From the NCBI GenBank assembly GCA_023433585.1, contig JAEZCL010000052.1, forward strand, positions 1 through 21,189: 21,189 nucleotides of DNA, read 5' to 3'. Under the pieces are notes generated by a model that saw only the letters and a list, made by a program, of their open reading frames with translations, was not told where the DNA came from and made no database searches. Below are positions 6,508-15,500 of the stretch, piece after piece (the first letter of the stretch is position 1; each line of letters begins with the position of its first letter). Both the position numbers and the translations under genes were made by a program. Source of the DNA: Pseudomonadota bacterium (GTDB lineage: Bacteria; Pseudomonadota; Alphaproteobacteria; Caulobacterales; Caulobacteraceae).

Positions 6508-7908
6508 TCACGTCGAGGCCGGAAGGCGCAGCTCGACCCGCAGCCCCGGCCTGTTGTCCGAGAGCCTGAGTTCCCCGCCGTGGGCGCGCGCCACCGCCGT
6601 CGCCATGGTCAGGCCCAGGCCCGAACCGGGCTGTGAACGGCTGCGGTCCAGCCGATGAAAGCGCCGCAGGACCTGATCCCGCTCGTCCGCCGGCACGCCC
6701 GGCCCGTCGTCGGCCACGCTCAGGATCACCTGGCCGCCGTCCCTGACGGCCTGGACCGAAACCGACACCCCCGGGCCGCCATGGGTCACGGCGTTGTCGA
6801 TGAGATTGGACAGGGCCTGGGTCAGAAGTTCGGTCTGGCCCAGGACCATCAGCGGGCCCGCCGCACCGTCCGCCGCCTGCGTCGTCATGCGTCCGCCCGT
6901 CTCTTCGACCAGCGGCCCATAGATGTCGGCGGCCCAGCGGACCAGTTCGCCCGCGTCCACCGGCGCGGTCTTCAGCCGCGTAACCCCGCCCTCCAGCCGG
7001 GCCAGGGCCAGGATCGATTCCAGCAGGTCGTTCAGCTGGTCCGCCTCGGCCACGGCCTGGTCCAGCGCCTCGCGCCGGGCGGCGGGATCACCTGCAGCCT
7101 CGACCTCCTCGAGCCGGTTGCGCAGACGGGCGAGCGGCGTGCGCAGATCGTGGGCCATGCCTTCGGACACGGTCTTGAGCGCGGACAGGGTCGCCTCCTG
7201 CCGGTCCAGCATCCGGTTCAGCGTCTCGGCCAGCTGATCGAACTCGCGCCCGAAGCCGATAGCGGGCAGGCGCTCGGAATCCCGCCCGGCCATGACCCGC
7301 GCCGCCGCCGCGTTCACCGCCTCCAGCCGCCCCATGAACAGCCGCCCGATGACCAGCCCCGCCAGGATCGCCAGGGCGATCAGCGCCAGGCCGCTCCACA
7401 GGGCGAAAGCCCGCACCCCCGCGCGCAGCTCGTTCAGGTGCTGGGTGTCGCGGCCGATGGACAGCAGCCCGCCGTCGGCGGCGCGCGCCGTCAGCACCAT
7501 CATGTCCGGACGCTGGTCCGGCCAGCGCGTCGACCGGCCCTTGGTGGGCAGGTTGCGGTGAAAGCCCGGCTCGCCCGCCGCCGCCGCCGTCAGGCCGTTG
7601 GAGAAGCTGCGCCCGTCCGGCGTCTGGACCAGAAACAGATAGCGCCGTGCGTCGCGGTTGCGGGGCTGGGCCTCCAGTTCGTCGATCAGGGCGGCCGTGC
7701 CGCCACGGTCGGCGTCGGCGCGCATGATGCCGATCTGGTGCGTCAGGCCGTCGCGCACCTCGCTCTCGGCGAAGCGCATCATGCCGAAATCCACCGCAGC
7801 GATCAGTCCGGCGCCGCCCAGCCCGAAGATCAGCGAGAACACCGCCGCCAGCCTCAGGCCCGCGCTGGACCAGACGGTGGCGGGCTTACCGGGGCGCTTC
7901 GAGAACAT
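6508..7908 (-). CDS. Sensor histidine kinase (HAMP, HisKA, HATPase)
   Basis: A 466-residue membrane kinase. Membrane spans are at about 18-40 and 167-190, enclosing a periplasmic sensor region of about 125 residues that I do not recognise. HAMP follows (191-245). The phosphoacceptor is His253 in MAHDLRTPLARLRN. The ATPase domain shows the N box (LSNLIDNAVTHG, 366-377), G1 (DDGPGVP, 400-406) and G2 (GSGLGLT, 428-434). It autophosphorylates and passes phosphate to the response regulator encoded just upstream, with which it overlaps by 23 bases. No ligand can be read from the sequence; absence of an obvious metal-binding cluster in the periplasmic region argues weakly against direct iron sensing. 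Confidence 0.95.
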   Translation of the reverse strand: MFSKRPGKPATVWSSAGLRLAAVFSLIFGLGGAGLIAAVDFGMMRFAESEVRDGLTHQIGIMRADADRGGTAALIDELEAQPRNRDARRYLFLVQTPDGRSFSNGLTAAAAGEPGFHRNLPTKGRSTRWPDQRPDMMVLTARAADGGLLSIGRDTQHLNELRAGVRAFALWSGLALIALAILAGLVIGRLFMGRLEAVNAAAARVMAGRDSERLPAIGFGREFDQLAETLNRMLDRQEATLSALKTVSEGMAHDLRTPLARLRNRLEEVEAAGDPAARREALDQAVAEADQLNDLLESILALARLEGGVTRLKTAPVDAGELVRWAADIYGPLVEETGGRMTTQAADGAAGPLMVLGQTELLTQALSNLIDNAVTHGGPGVSVSVQAVRDGGQVILSVADDGPGVPADERDQVLRRFHRLDRSRSQPGSGLGLTMATAVARAHGGELRLSDNRPGLRVELRLPAST

Positions 7909-8563
7909 AGCCGACCCCTCGAATGGTGCGGATCAGCTCTGCGTCGAACCCCCGGTCGATCTTGGCGCGCAGGCGGCTGACGTGGGCGTCGATCAGATTG
8001 GCGCGCGGCTCCATCTGAAAGCCCCACAGGGTCTCCAGAAGCATGGCGCGGGTCACCGCATGGCCCGCGTTCTGGGCCAGCCGCTCCAGCAGGCGGTATT
8101 CATGAGGAGTCAGCTCGATGACCCGGCCCGCCCGCGTCACCCGGCGAGCGCCCGTGTCGATCTCCAGGTCCGCGACACGATAGAGGGCCGGGCGCGGCGC
8201 AAGCGGGGGCCGGCGGACCAGCGCCTGAAGCCGCGCCGACAGCTCGCTGAAGGCGAACGGCTTGACCAGATAGTCGTCGGCGCCCGCGTTCAGCCCCTCG
8301 ACACGATCCTCCACCGCGCCCAGGGCGGTCAGCATCAGGATCGGCGTGGCCACCCCCGCCTCGCGCAGCGCGCGCACCACCTCGACGCCGGAACAGCCGG
8401 GCAGCATGCGGTCCACCACCGCCGCGTCGTAATCTCCCCCCAGCGCCAGATCGAGGCCGTCCGGGCCGGTCGCGGCCTCATCCACGCCATGGCCGTCCTG
8501 GCGAAGGCCGGCGGCGATGAAGCTGCGCGTGCGCGCGTCGTCGTCAATGACAAGCATTCTCAT
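7886..8563 (-). CDS. OmpR/PhoB-family response regulator
   Basis: A 225-residue DNA-binding regulator. The receiver domain (1-115) has the acidic pocket (DDD, 7-9), phosphoacceptor Asp51 (VVDRMLPG), Thr79 and Lys101 (VKPF). The C-terminal winged helix (about 125-222) contains LTPHEYRLLERL and ends in IRGVGYVLEAP, standard for the family. It is the first gene of a minus-strand operon with its kinase and the MFS exporter, and it is divergent from the siderophore operon across 190 bases that carry several repeats. It probably autoregulates its own operon; whether it also touches entC is open. Confidence 0.95.
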   Translation of the reverse strand: MRMLVIDDDARTRSFIAAGLRQDGHGVDEAATGPDGLDLALGGDYDAAVVDRMLPGCSGVEVVRALREAGVATPILMLTALGAVEDRVEGLNAGADDYLVKPFAFSELSARLQALVRRPPLAPRPALYRVADLEIDTGARRVTRAGRVIELTPHEYRLLERLAQNAGHAVTRAMLLETLWGFQMEPRANLIDAHVSRLRAKIDRGFDAELIRTIRGVGYVLEAPR

Positions 8564-8593
8564 GGCCCGACTCTTACTAGACCATTTTGGCTG

Positions 8594-8610
8594 CAGGTCG
8601 AATTGACCTG
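8594..8610. repeat. 17-base inverted repeat upstream of the response regulator
   Basis: CAGGTC-GAATT-GACCTG, perfect 6-base arms around a 5-base centre, located 31 bases upstream of the response-regulator ATG. The geometry suits a dimeric DNA-binding protein, or a small hairpin in the 5' leader. No binding protein is known from sequence alone. Confidence 0.55.
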
Positions 8611-8637
8611 ATCGACGCCGCCGCCGGGTCCGGCGCG

Positions 8638-8665
8638 CCGGTTCGCCGCAGCTCCCGGTTCGCCG
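8638..8665. repeat. 11-base direct repeat in the divergent intergenic region
   Basis: CCGGTTCGCCG occurs perfectly at 8638-8648 and 8655-8665, start-to-start 17 bases, between the response regulator and entC. OmpR-family regulators usually bind direct repeats, typically with 10-11 base spacing, so the longer period makes this a tentative operator. Confidence 0.5.
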
Positions 8666-8716
8666 AATTAATGCCGCCGCAAGACGCCGCGAAGGTCTGT
8701 GGTCTATGTGCTCTAG

Positions 8717-8735
8717 TTGCGAATGATACTAAAGA
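8717..8735 (+). promoter_or_regulatory. Fur-box-like operator upstream of entC
   Basis: The sequence TTGCGAATGATACTAAAGA lies 18 bases before the first entC start. TTGCGAATGATA resembles the left half of Fur sites seen upstream of TonB receptors in alphaproteobacteria; the right half is poorly conserved. GATACT inside it could serve as the -10 element, which would let Fur block RNA polymerase when iron is plentiful. The call is by eye plus the siderophore context, without a scored matrix. Confidence 0.5.
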
Positions 8736-8748
8736 ACGGCAAACGTTC
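8734..8748 (+). repeat. Small inverted repeat at the entC start
   Basis: GAACG-GCAAA-CGTTC, 5-base arms ending 5 bases before the ATG at 8754. In RNA it could sequester the start region; in DNA it could be part of the operator. There is no good Shine-Dalgarno before this ATG. Confidence 0.35.
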
Positions 8749-8753
8749 CGCTT

Positions 8754-9983
8754 ATGACCCTTCTGGACCGACCTGCGTTGAATTTCCCGTCTCATGAGCA
8801 GGCGATGCCGGAACCGCGCCCCGACACGCCGGGCGCATGGGCCTTCGGCCTGGCAGGGCCGGGTTTCCGTCTGTTCACCACGGGCCTGAACCGGCGCGCC
8901 GCCCCGGGGCCGACCGCGACCCTGGGCCGACGGACCCGGGATTTCTTCGGCGAAACCGAGGCCGGCGCGGCGCCGGCGCTCCTGGTCGGCGCCCTGCCGT
9001 TTGATCCGGCGGCCGACGATTTCCTGTTCCAGCCCCGGACCGTCTCCAGCGCGCCCTGGCCCCTGCCTGCGCCGACCCGACGCTCCGGCGCCTCCTGGCG
9101 GGCGACGCCCGAACCGGACCGGGCGGCCTATGCGGCTGCGGTTTCTCGCGCGCTTCAGGCCATAGCCGAGGGTCATGCGAACGGCAGCCCCCTGACCAAG
9201 GCGGTGCTGGCGCGCAGTCTCAGGCTGGAGGCGGATCGGCCCATCGATCCGTTCGCCCTGTGGTCGAATCTGAAGGCCGATCCGGCGGCCTCGCGTTTTC
9301 TGACTCCCGTGGGGCTGGAACCCGACGGCGACATGCGGCGAATGGTCGGCGCCACGCCCGAACTGCTGGTGTCGCGCCGGGGCGAGCGGGTCGTGTCGCA
9401 TCCCCTCGCCGGTTCGGCCCGACGCAGCACCGACATCGTCGAGGACGAGGCGGCGGCCAAGGCCCTGCTGGCCTCGGACAAGGACCGGCGCGAGCACGTC
9501 CTGGTGGTCGAGGCGATCCTGGACGTGCTGTCGCCTCTGTGCCGTGAATTGTCCGCCCCGTCGGATCCGGCCCTGCTGTCCACCCGCACCCTGTGGCACT
9601 TGGGCACCCGCATCGAGGGCCGCCTGCGCGATCCCGAGAGCGTCACGGCGGCCGATCTGGCCGCCGCCCTGCATCCCACGCCGGCGGTGGCGGGCTCGCC
9701 GCGCCCACGCGCCCTTGAGGTGATCCGCGAACTGGAACGCCATGACCGGGGCTTCTACGCCGGCGCGATCGGCTGGACCGATGCGGACGGCGACGGGGAC
9801 TGGCATGTCACGCTGCGTTGCGCCGAGGTGGAGGGCCGCACGGTGCGCGCCTTCGCCGGGGCGGGCGTGGTCGCCGGATCCGACCCCGAGGCCGAGGCCG
9901 ACGAAACCTCGGCCAAGCTGCTGGCGATCCTGCGGGCGCTGGGCGTAGATGAGGCTGGGCGTCCTCTGTCCGACGCCGCCTGA
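8754..9983 (+). CDS. entC: Isochorismate synthase (EntC/DhbC family)
   Basis: Converts chorismate to isochorismate, the first committed step to 2,3-dihydroxybenzoate. The protein has 409 residues from this ATG (EntC is 391). The chorismate-binding core shows Lys149 in SPLTKAVLARSL (the general base in EntC), Glu203 in GATPELLVSRRG (the general acid), PLAGSARR (217-224), LHPTPAVAG (306-314), and a C-terminal block matching EntC with a Glu-rich magnesium site (ELERHDRGFYAGAIGW). The first ATG lacks a clear ribosome binding site; Met18 at 8805, with GAGCAGG before it, would give 392 residues, closer to EntC, and is a real alternative. It is first in the operon, ending 9 bases before entE. Confidence 0.94.
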   Translation: MTLLDRPALNFPSHEQAMPEPRPDTPGAWAFGLAGPGFRLFTTGLNRRAAPGPTATLGRRTRDFFGETEAGAAPALLVGALPFDPAADDFLFQPRTVSSAPWPLPAPTRRSGASWRATPEPDRAAYAAAVSRALQAIAEGHANGSPLTKAVLARSLRLEADRPIDPFALWSNLKADPAASRFLTPVGLEPDGDMRRMVGATPELLVSRRGERVVSHPLAGSARRSTDIVEDEAAAKALLASDKDRREHVLVVEAILDVLSPLCRELSAPSDPALLSTRTLWHLGTRIEGRLRDPESVTAADLAAALHPTPAVAGSPRPRALEVIRELERHDRGFYAGAIGWTDADGDGDWHVTLRCAEVEGRTVRAFAGAGVVAGSDPEAEADETSAKLLAILRALGVDEAGRPLSDAA

Positions 9984-9992
9984 CGAGCCGCC

Positions 9993-11630
9993 ATGCCGAC
10001 CCCGCTACGCCAGACCTGGCCGCAAGAGACCGCCCGACGCTACCGTGACCGGGGCTATTGGCGCGGCGAGACCTTCACCGCCATGCTCAAAACCCGCGCC
10101 GCCGAACGGCCCGATGCGACGGCGGTCGTGGGCGAAGGCGCGCGCTGGACCTACGGCGAACTGGCGGACCGCGCTGAGACGGCGGCCGCCGGGTTCCTGA
10201 CCCTGGGCCTGAAGCCCGGCGACCGGGTGGTGGTGCAGCTTCCCAACATCGCCGAGTTCCTGTCGGTCATCTTCGGCCTGTTCCGCGCCGGGCTGGTCCC
10301 GGTCTATGCGCTGCCCGCCCACCGCCTGACCGAGATCGCCCATTTCGCGCGCCGGTCCGAGGCCGCCGCCTGCGTGATCGCCGACCGCTGGGAAGGGTTC
10401 GACTATCGCCCCCTGGCCCGCCAGCTTCAGGCCGAGGTTCCGGCCGTGCGCCATGTGGTCGTCGTCGGCGAGGCGGAGGAATTCACGCCCTTCGACGGCT
10501 TCCGGCCCGATCCCGCGCGCCTGCCGACCGAAGACGCCGATCCGTCCGACGTCGCCTTCCTGCAGATTTCCGGCGGCTCCACCGGCCTGTCGAAACTGAT
10601 CCCCCGCACCCACGACGACTATCTCTACAGCGTCCGCGAAAGCGCGGTGATCTGCGGCCTGACCGAAGACAGCGTCTATCTGACCGCCCTGCCCGCCGCG
10701 CACAATTTTCCCATGAGTTCGCCCGGTTATCTGGGCGCCCTCTATGTCGGCGCCGTGGTCGTCATGGCCCCTTCGCCCAGCCCCGACGCCTGTTTCCCCC
10801 TGATCGAACGCGAGAAGGTCACCATCACCGGCCTGGTGCCGCCGCTGGCGCTGCTGTGGCTTCAGGCCGTCGGCAAGACGGCCCATGACCTGTCCAGCCT
10901 TCAGGTGCTTCAGGTGGGTGGGGCCAAGTTCCTGCCGGAATCCGCCCGGCGCGTGCGGCCTGAACTGGGCTGCACCCTGCAACAGGTGTTCGGCATGGCC
11001 GAGGGGCTGGTGAACTACACCCGGCTGGACGACTCCGATTCCCTGATCGTCGAGACCCAGGGCCGCCCGATCAGCCCCGACGACGAAATCCTCATCGTCG
11101 ACGACGAGGGGAACCCGGTCCCAGAGGGCGAGCCCGGAAACCTTCTGACCCGCGGCCCCTACACCATCAGCGCCTATCACAACGAACCGGCGGCCAATGC
11201 GCGCTCGTTCACCGAGGACGGCTTCTATCGCACCGGCGACGTGGTGAAGCGCACGGCCGAGGGCTATCTGGTGGTCATGGGCCGCGCCACCGACCACATC
11301 AACCGCGCCGGCGAAAAGATCTCGGCCGAGGAGATCGAGGACCAGCTTCTGGCCCATCCGGCCGTGTTCGACGCGGCGGTGGTCTCGATCCCGGACGACT
11401 ATCTGGGCGAGCGCACCTGCGCCTTCATCATCCCGGCGGAAGGGACCGCGCCGCGCGGGGTCGAGATCAAGGCGTGGATGAGAAAGCGCGACATCGCCCA
11501 GTTCAAGGTGCCCGACCAGATCCTCTTCGTGGACGATTTCGCCGTGACCGCCGTGGGTAAGGTCAGCCGCAAGGAGCTGCGCGCCGCCCTTCGTGAACGC
11601 CTGCTGGCCGAGCAGGAGGCCAAGGCGTGA
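9993..11630 (+). CDS. entE: 2,3-dihydroxybenzoate-AMP ligase (EntE/DhbE)
   Basis: Adenylates 2,3-dihydroxybenzoate and loads it on the aryl carrier protein. The 545-residue length fits EntE/DhbE (about 536-539). Motifs: phosphate-binding loop ISGGSTGLSK (192-201), the aryl-acid pocket AAHNFPMSSPG (235-245) with the Asn that reads the 2-hydroxyl in DhbE/EntE, FGMAEG (333-338), YRTGD (412-416), the hinge region GRATDHINRAGEKIS (430-444) and catalytic Lys523 (GKVSRK). The HNFPMSSPG block favours dihydroxybenzoate or salicylate over amino acids; the DhbE-like context favours the former. Its stop overlaps the next gene's GTG start (GTGA), implying coupled translation. Confidence 0.96.
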   Translation: MPTPLRQTWPQETARRYRDRGYWRGETFTAMLKTRAAERPDATAVVGEGARWTYGELADRAETAAAGFLTLGLKPGDRVVVQLPNIAEFLSVIFGLFRAGLVPVYALPAHRLTEIAHFARRSEAAACVIADRWEGFDYRPLARQLQAEVPAVRHVVVVGEAEEFTPFDGFRPDPARLPTEDADPSDVAFLQISGGSTGLSKLIPRTHDDYLYSVRESAVICGLTEDSVYLTALPAAHNFPMSSPGYLGALYVGAVVVMAPSPSPDACFPLIEREKVTITGLVPPLALLWLQAVGKTAHDLSSLQVLQVGGAKFLPESARRVRPELGCTLQQVFGMAEGLVNYTRLDDSDSLIVETQGRPISPDDEILIVDDEGNPVPEGEPGNLLTRGPYTISAYHNEPAANARSFTEDGFYRTGDVVKRTAEGYLVVMGRATDHINRAGEKISAEEIEDQLLAHPAVFDAAVVSIPDDYLGERTCAFIIPAEGTAPRGVEIKAWMRKRDIAQFKVPDQILFVDDFAVTAVGKVSRKELRAALRERLLAEQEAKA

Positions 11631-12274
11631 ACCCGACCCCCGCCCTGCCCCGCATCGCGCCCTACGCCCTGCCGACCGAGGCCGAGATTCCCCCCTCGCG
11701 CGGCCCCTGGACGCTGGAGCCCGGCCGCGCCGCCCTGCTGGTCCATGACATGCAGCGCTATTTCCTGCGCGTCTATGATGCGGCCGCCGAACCGGTTCCG
11801 GCTCTGATCGCCAACATCGCCGCCCTGATCGCGGCGGCGCGCGGCGCGGGCGTTCCGGTCTTCTACACCGCCCAGACCGGCGATCAGGACCGGCGCGACC
11901 GGGGCTTGCAAGCGGACCTGTGGGGGCCGGGCATGAGCCGGACGCCGGAGCATCAGGACATCCTGCCCGAACTGACGCCCGGCGCGGACGATTTCGTCCT
12001 GACCAAGCATCGCTACAGCGCCTTCCAGCGCGGCAATCTGGAATCCCTGATGCGCGCCCGGGGCCGCGACCAACTGGTCGTCTGCGGCGTTTACGCCCAC
12101 ATCGGTTGCCAGCTGACCGCCGCCGAGGCGTTCCAGCGCGACATCGAACCGTTCATGGTGGCCGACGCGCTCGGTGACTTTTCGCGCGAGACTCACATGG
12201 ACGCCCTGAAATGGGCGGCCTCCACCTGCGCCGCCGTCCTGTCCGCGCGGCAGGTCCTGGACCGACTGAAATGA
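11627..12274 (+). CDS. entB: Isochorismatase, stand-alone (EntB N-terminal domain)
   Basis: Cleaves the pyruvyl ether of isochorismate, giving 2,3-dihydro-2,3-dihydroxybenzoate. The 215 residues align by eye with the isochorismatase half of EntB: YALPTEAEIP near the start, LLVHDMQRYF with Asp41, TKHRYSAFQRGNLE with Lys127, then GVYAHIGC (154-161) and FMVADALGDFSR. Conservation with EntB is very high through the last block. The start is a GTG overlapping the entE stop. EntB normally continues into an aryl carrier domain of about 75 residues. Here the protein ends after the first domain and the carrier is encoded by the next gene, overlapping by ATGA. Confidence 0.95.
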   Translation: MNPTPALPRIAPYALPTEAEIPPSRGPWTLEPGRAALLVHDMQRYFLRVYDAAAEPVPALIANIAALIAAARGAGVPVFYTAQTGDQDRRDRGLQADLWGPGMSRTPEHQDILPELTPGADDFVLTKHRYSAFQRGNLESLMRARGRDQLVVCGVYAHIGCQLTAAEAFQRDIEPFMVADALGDFSRETHMDALKWAASTCAAVLSARQVLDRLK

Positions 12275-12531
12275 CCAAGCTGAAACCCGAAGACCTGACC
12301 CTGGAACGGATGCGCGCCGACATCGCCGCCGTGCTGCACGAGACGCCGGACGCCATTCAGGACGACGATAATCTGATGGACCTGGGGGTGGATTCCCTGC
12401 GGGCGCTGAACCTGTCGTTGCTGTGGAGCGAGGCCGTGCCGCTGGAGTTCAGCGACCTGGCCGAGCACGTCACCCTCGCCGGGTGGTGGTCGGTGGTCCA
12501 GGCGCGGCTGAAGGCGCACGGGCCGGCTTGA
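12271..12531 (+). CDS. Stand-alone aryl carrier protein (EntB C-terminal domain)
   Basis: An 86-residue carrier protein. The phosphopantetheine attachment site is Ser42 in DLGVDSLRAL, and the rest follows the four-helix carrier pattern. It would receive 2,3-dihydroxybenzoate from EntE and present it to the condensation domain of the NRPS. It corresponds to the C-terminal domain of EntB and VibB, here a separate gene whose ATG overlaps the isochorismatase stop (ATGA); its own stop lies 2 bases before the NRPS start. The overlap should keep the two proteins near equal stoichiometry, like the fused form. It needs a phosphopantetheinyl transferase that is not in this window. Confidence 0.93.
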   Translation: MTKLKPEDLTLERMRADIAAVLHETPDAIQDDDNLMDLGVDSLRALNLSLLWSEAVPLEFSDLAEHVTLAGWWSVVQARLKAHGPA

Positions 12532-12533
12532 CC

Positions 12534-15500
12534 ATGGACGGCGGCGGAATCACGACGGCGGCGCCCCAGGCCGAATCCCTCATGGCCGAGGCCCCCATGA
12601 CCGAGGCCCAGTCGGGCCTGTGGTTCGCCCAGGCGCTGGACCCGACGAACCCGATCTTCAACACCGCCCACTATCTGGACATCACCGGCCCCTTGGACGT
12701 CGCCGCCTTCGAGGCCGCCATCAACCAGGCGTCGCGCGAGGCCGAGAGCCTGTCCCTCGTCTTCGAGGAACGGAACGGCCGGGTCATCCAGCGCATCGAC
12801 CCGTCGCGCGCGCCGCTGCTGCGGATCATCGACCTCAGCGACCGCGCCGACCCGGCGGCCGAGGCCCACGCGGCCATGCGCCTGGACCACGAGACCCCGC
12901 TGGACCCGACCCGTGATCCCCTGGCGGCGAACCTGCTGTTCGTGCTGGGACCCCGGCGATTCCTGTGGAGCCTGCGGGTGCATCACCTGGCGACCGACGG
13001 ATTCGGCATGGTGCTGACCGCCAACCGCATCGCCGAACTCTACAATGCGGCGCAAGGCGGCCCCGCGCCCGGCCCCGCCTTCGCCCCCCTGTCGCAGGTC
13101 TGGACCGAGGACGCCGCCTATCGCGTGTCCGACAAACGGACCACGGACGCCGCCTTCTGGCGCGAGGCCATGCAGGACGCGCCCGAGGTGGTCGGCCTGG
13201 CGCCCGGCCGGGCGGTGACGGCTCATCGCTTCCACCGGTCCGAGCGCCTGTTGCCCGAAGCGGTCACCGCCGCCCTGCGCGCCCGCGCGGCGGCCGCGAA
13301 CCTGTCCTGGCCCGACATGCTGACGGCCCTGACCGCCGCCTATGTGCGCCGCTTCTCGGGCGCTGAGGAAGCCATCATCGGCGCGCCCCACATGGGCCGC
13401 ATGGGCAGCGCCTCGGCCCGCGTCCCGGCCATGGTCATGAACGTCCTGCCCGTCCGGCTCTCGCCCAACGAGGACGCGCCGCTCGATCAGGTCATGATCG
13501 AGACGTCGAAGGCCCTGATCCGGGCGCGCCGCCACGGCCGCTACCGCAGTGAACAGCTTCGCCGCGACCTGACCCTGATCGGCGGCGCACGGCGCCTTTA
13601 CGGCCCTCTGGTCAACGTCCTGCCCTTCGACCAGCCGCCCCGGTTCCAGGGTCTGTCGACCACCCTGCACGTTCTGGGGACCGGGCCGGTGGACGACGTC
13701 AGCTTCACCTTCCGGGGCGACGCCAATCCCGCCCTGACGCTGGAGGTGGACGCCAACCCCGATCTCTATTCGGCGGATCAGACGGCGGCCCACGGCGAGC
13801 GGCTCGCGGCGTTCATCGAAGCCGCGCTGGGCGCCGAAACCCTCGCCCAGGTCCCCATCGCCACTGCGGCCGAAACCGTGCGCGAGCTGGAGACCTTCAA
13901 CGCCACGGACCACCCGGTCCCGGACACGACCCTGACCGCCCTGCTGGAACAGGCGATGCAGCGGACGCCGGACGCCCCCGCCCTGACCTTCGGCGACGAG
14001 ACCCTGTCCTACGCGGAGCTGGACCGGCGCACGGCGGCGCTGGCGGGGGCGCTTTCGGCGCGCGGCGTCGGCGCCGAGAGCCTCGTGGCCGTCGCCCTGC
14101 CCCGTTCGCTGGAGCTGGTCGTCGCCCTGGTCGCCATCCTGCGCGCAGGCGGCGCCTATCTGCCGCTGGACCTGGAGCACCCGCCCGAGCGCATCGCCGC
14201 CATCGTCCGCGCCGCAGCGCCCACCGCCGCCCTTGCCCATGACGACATCGCGGGCGCTTTCGGCGACATGCTGCTGAGACCCGCCGACTGGCCGACGGAC
14301 GGCCCGGCCCCGCAGACGAATCCTGCGCCCGAAAACGCCGCCTATGTGATCTACACCTCCGGCTCCACCGGCGAGCCCAAGGGCGTGCTGGTCGAGCACC
14401 GGGCCATCGTCAATCGCCTCCTGTGGATGCAGGCGCACTACGGCTTCGGCGCCCACAGCCGCATCCTGCAGAAGACCCCCGCCACCTTTGATGTATCTGT
14501 GTGGGAGTTCTTCCTGGCCCTGATCTCGGGCGGCGAGCTGGTGGTCGCCCCGCCCGGCGCCCATCGCGATCCGGGCGCCCTGGCCGCCCTGATCCGGCGT
14601 CACCGCATCACGGACCTGCATTTCGTCCCCTCCATGCTGTCGGCCTTCCTCGCCGATCCGGCGTCGAAGGGGATCGAGACGACCCACGTCTTCTGTAGCG
14701 GCGAAGCGCTTCCCGCCGATCTGCGCGACCGTTTCCACGCGGTGATGAAGGCCGAACTGCACAACCTCTATGGCCCCACCGAGGCCGCCGTGGACGTCAG
14801 CTTCTGGCCCGCCGGGCCGGACGACCGCTCGCAGCCCGTGCCCATCGGCTGGCCGGTGTGGAACACCCGACTGCTGATCCTGGACGCCCATCTGCACCCG
14901 GTGGTGCCGGGCATGGCCGGGCGGCTGTTTCTGGGCGGGGTGCAGTTGGCGCGCGGCTATGTGGGGCGGCCCGACCTGACGGCGGAGCGCTTCATCGACG
15001 ACCCGCGCCGCCCCGGCGAACGCCTCTATGACACCGGCGACCTGGCCTTGCGGCGGGACGACGGCGCAGTGGTGTTCCTGGGCCGCAGCGACCATCAGGT
15101 GAAGATCCGCGGCCTGCGCATCGAGCTGGGCGAGATCGAGGCGGCGATCATGGACTCGGGCCTCGCCCGCGAAGCCGTCGTGCTGGCGCGCGAGGATCGC
15201 CCCGGCGACAAGCGCCTGGTCGCCTATCTGGTCCCGGCGGACGGCCATGATCCGGCCGAACTGAAAACGCGGATCGCCGCGCACCTGCCCGACTACATGA
15301 ACCCCGCCGCCTTCGTGACGCTGGACGCCCTGCCGGTCACCGCCAACGGCAAGCTGGACAGAAAGGCGCTGCCCGCCCCCGCCGTCGAGATCGCGGCGGG
15401 CCGCGCGCCCCGGACCCCGACCGAACGGACCCTGGCCGAACTCTACGCCGAGACCCTGGGGCTTGAGGCTCCGGTCGGGGCGGAGGACGACTTCTTCACC

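Noticed and set aside
8577..9806. A 409-codon minus-strand open frame opposite entC
   Set aside because: It is the complement of a well-supported isochorismate synthase and shows no domain or ribosome binding site.
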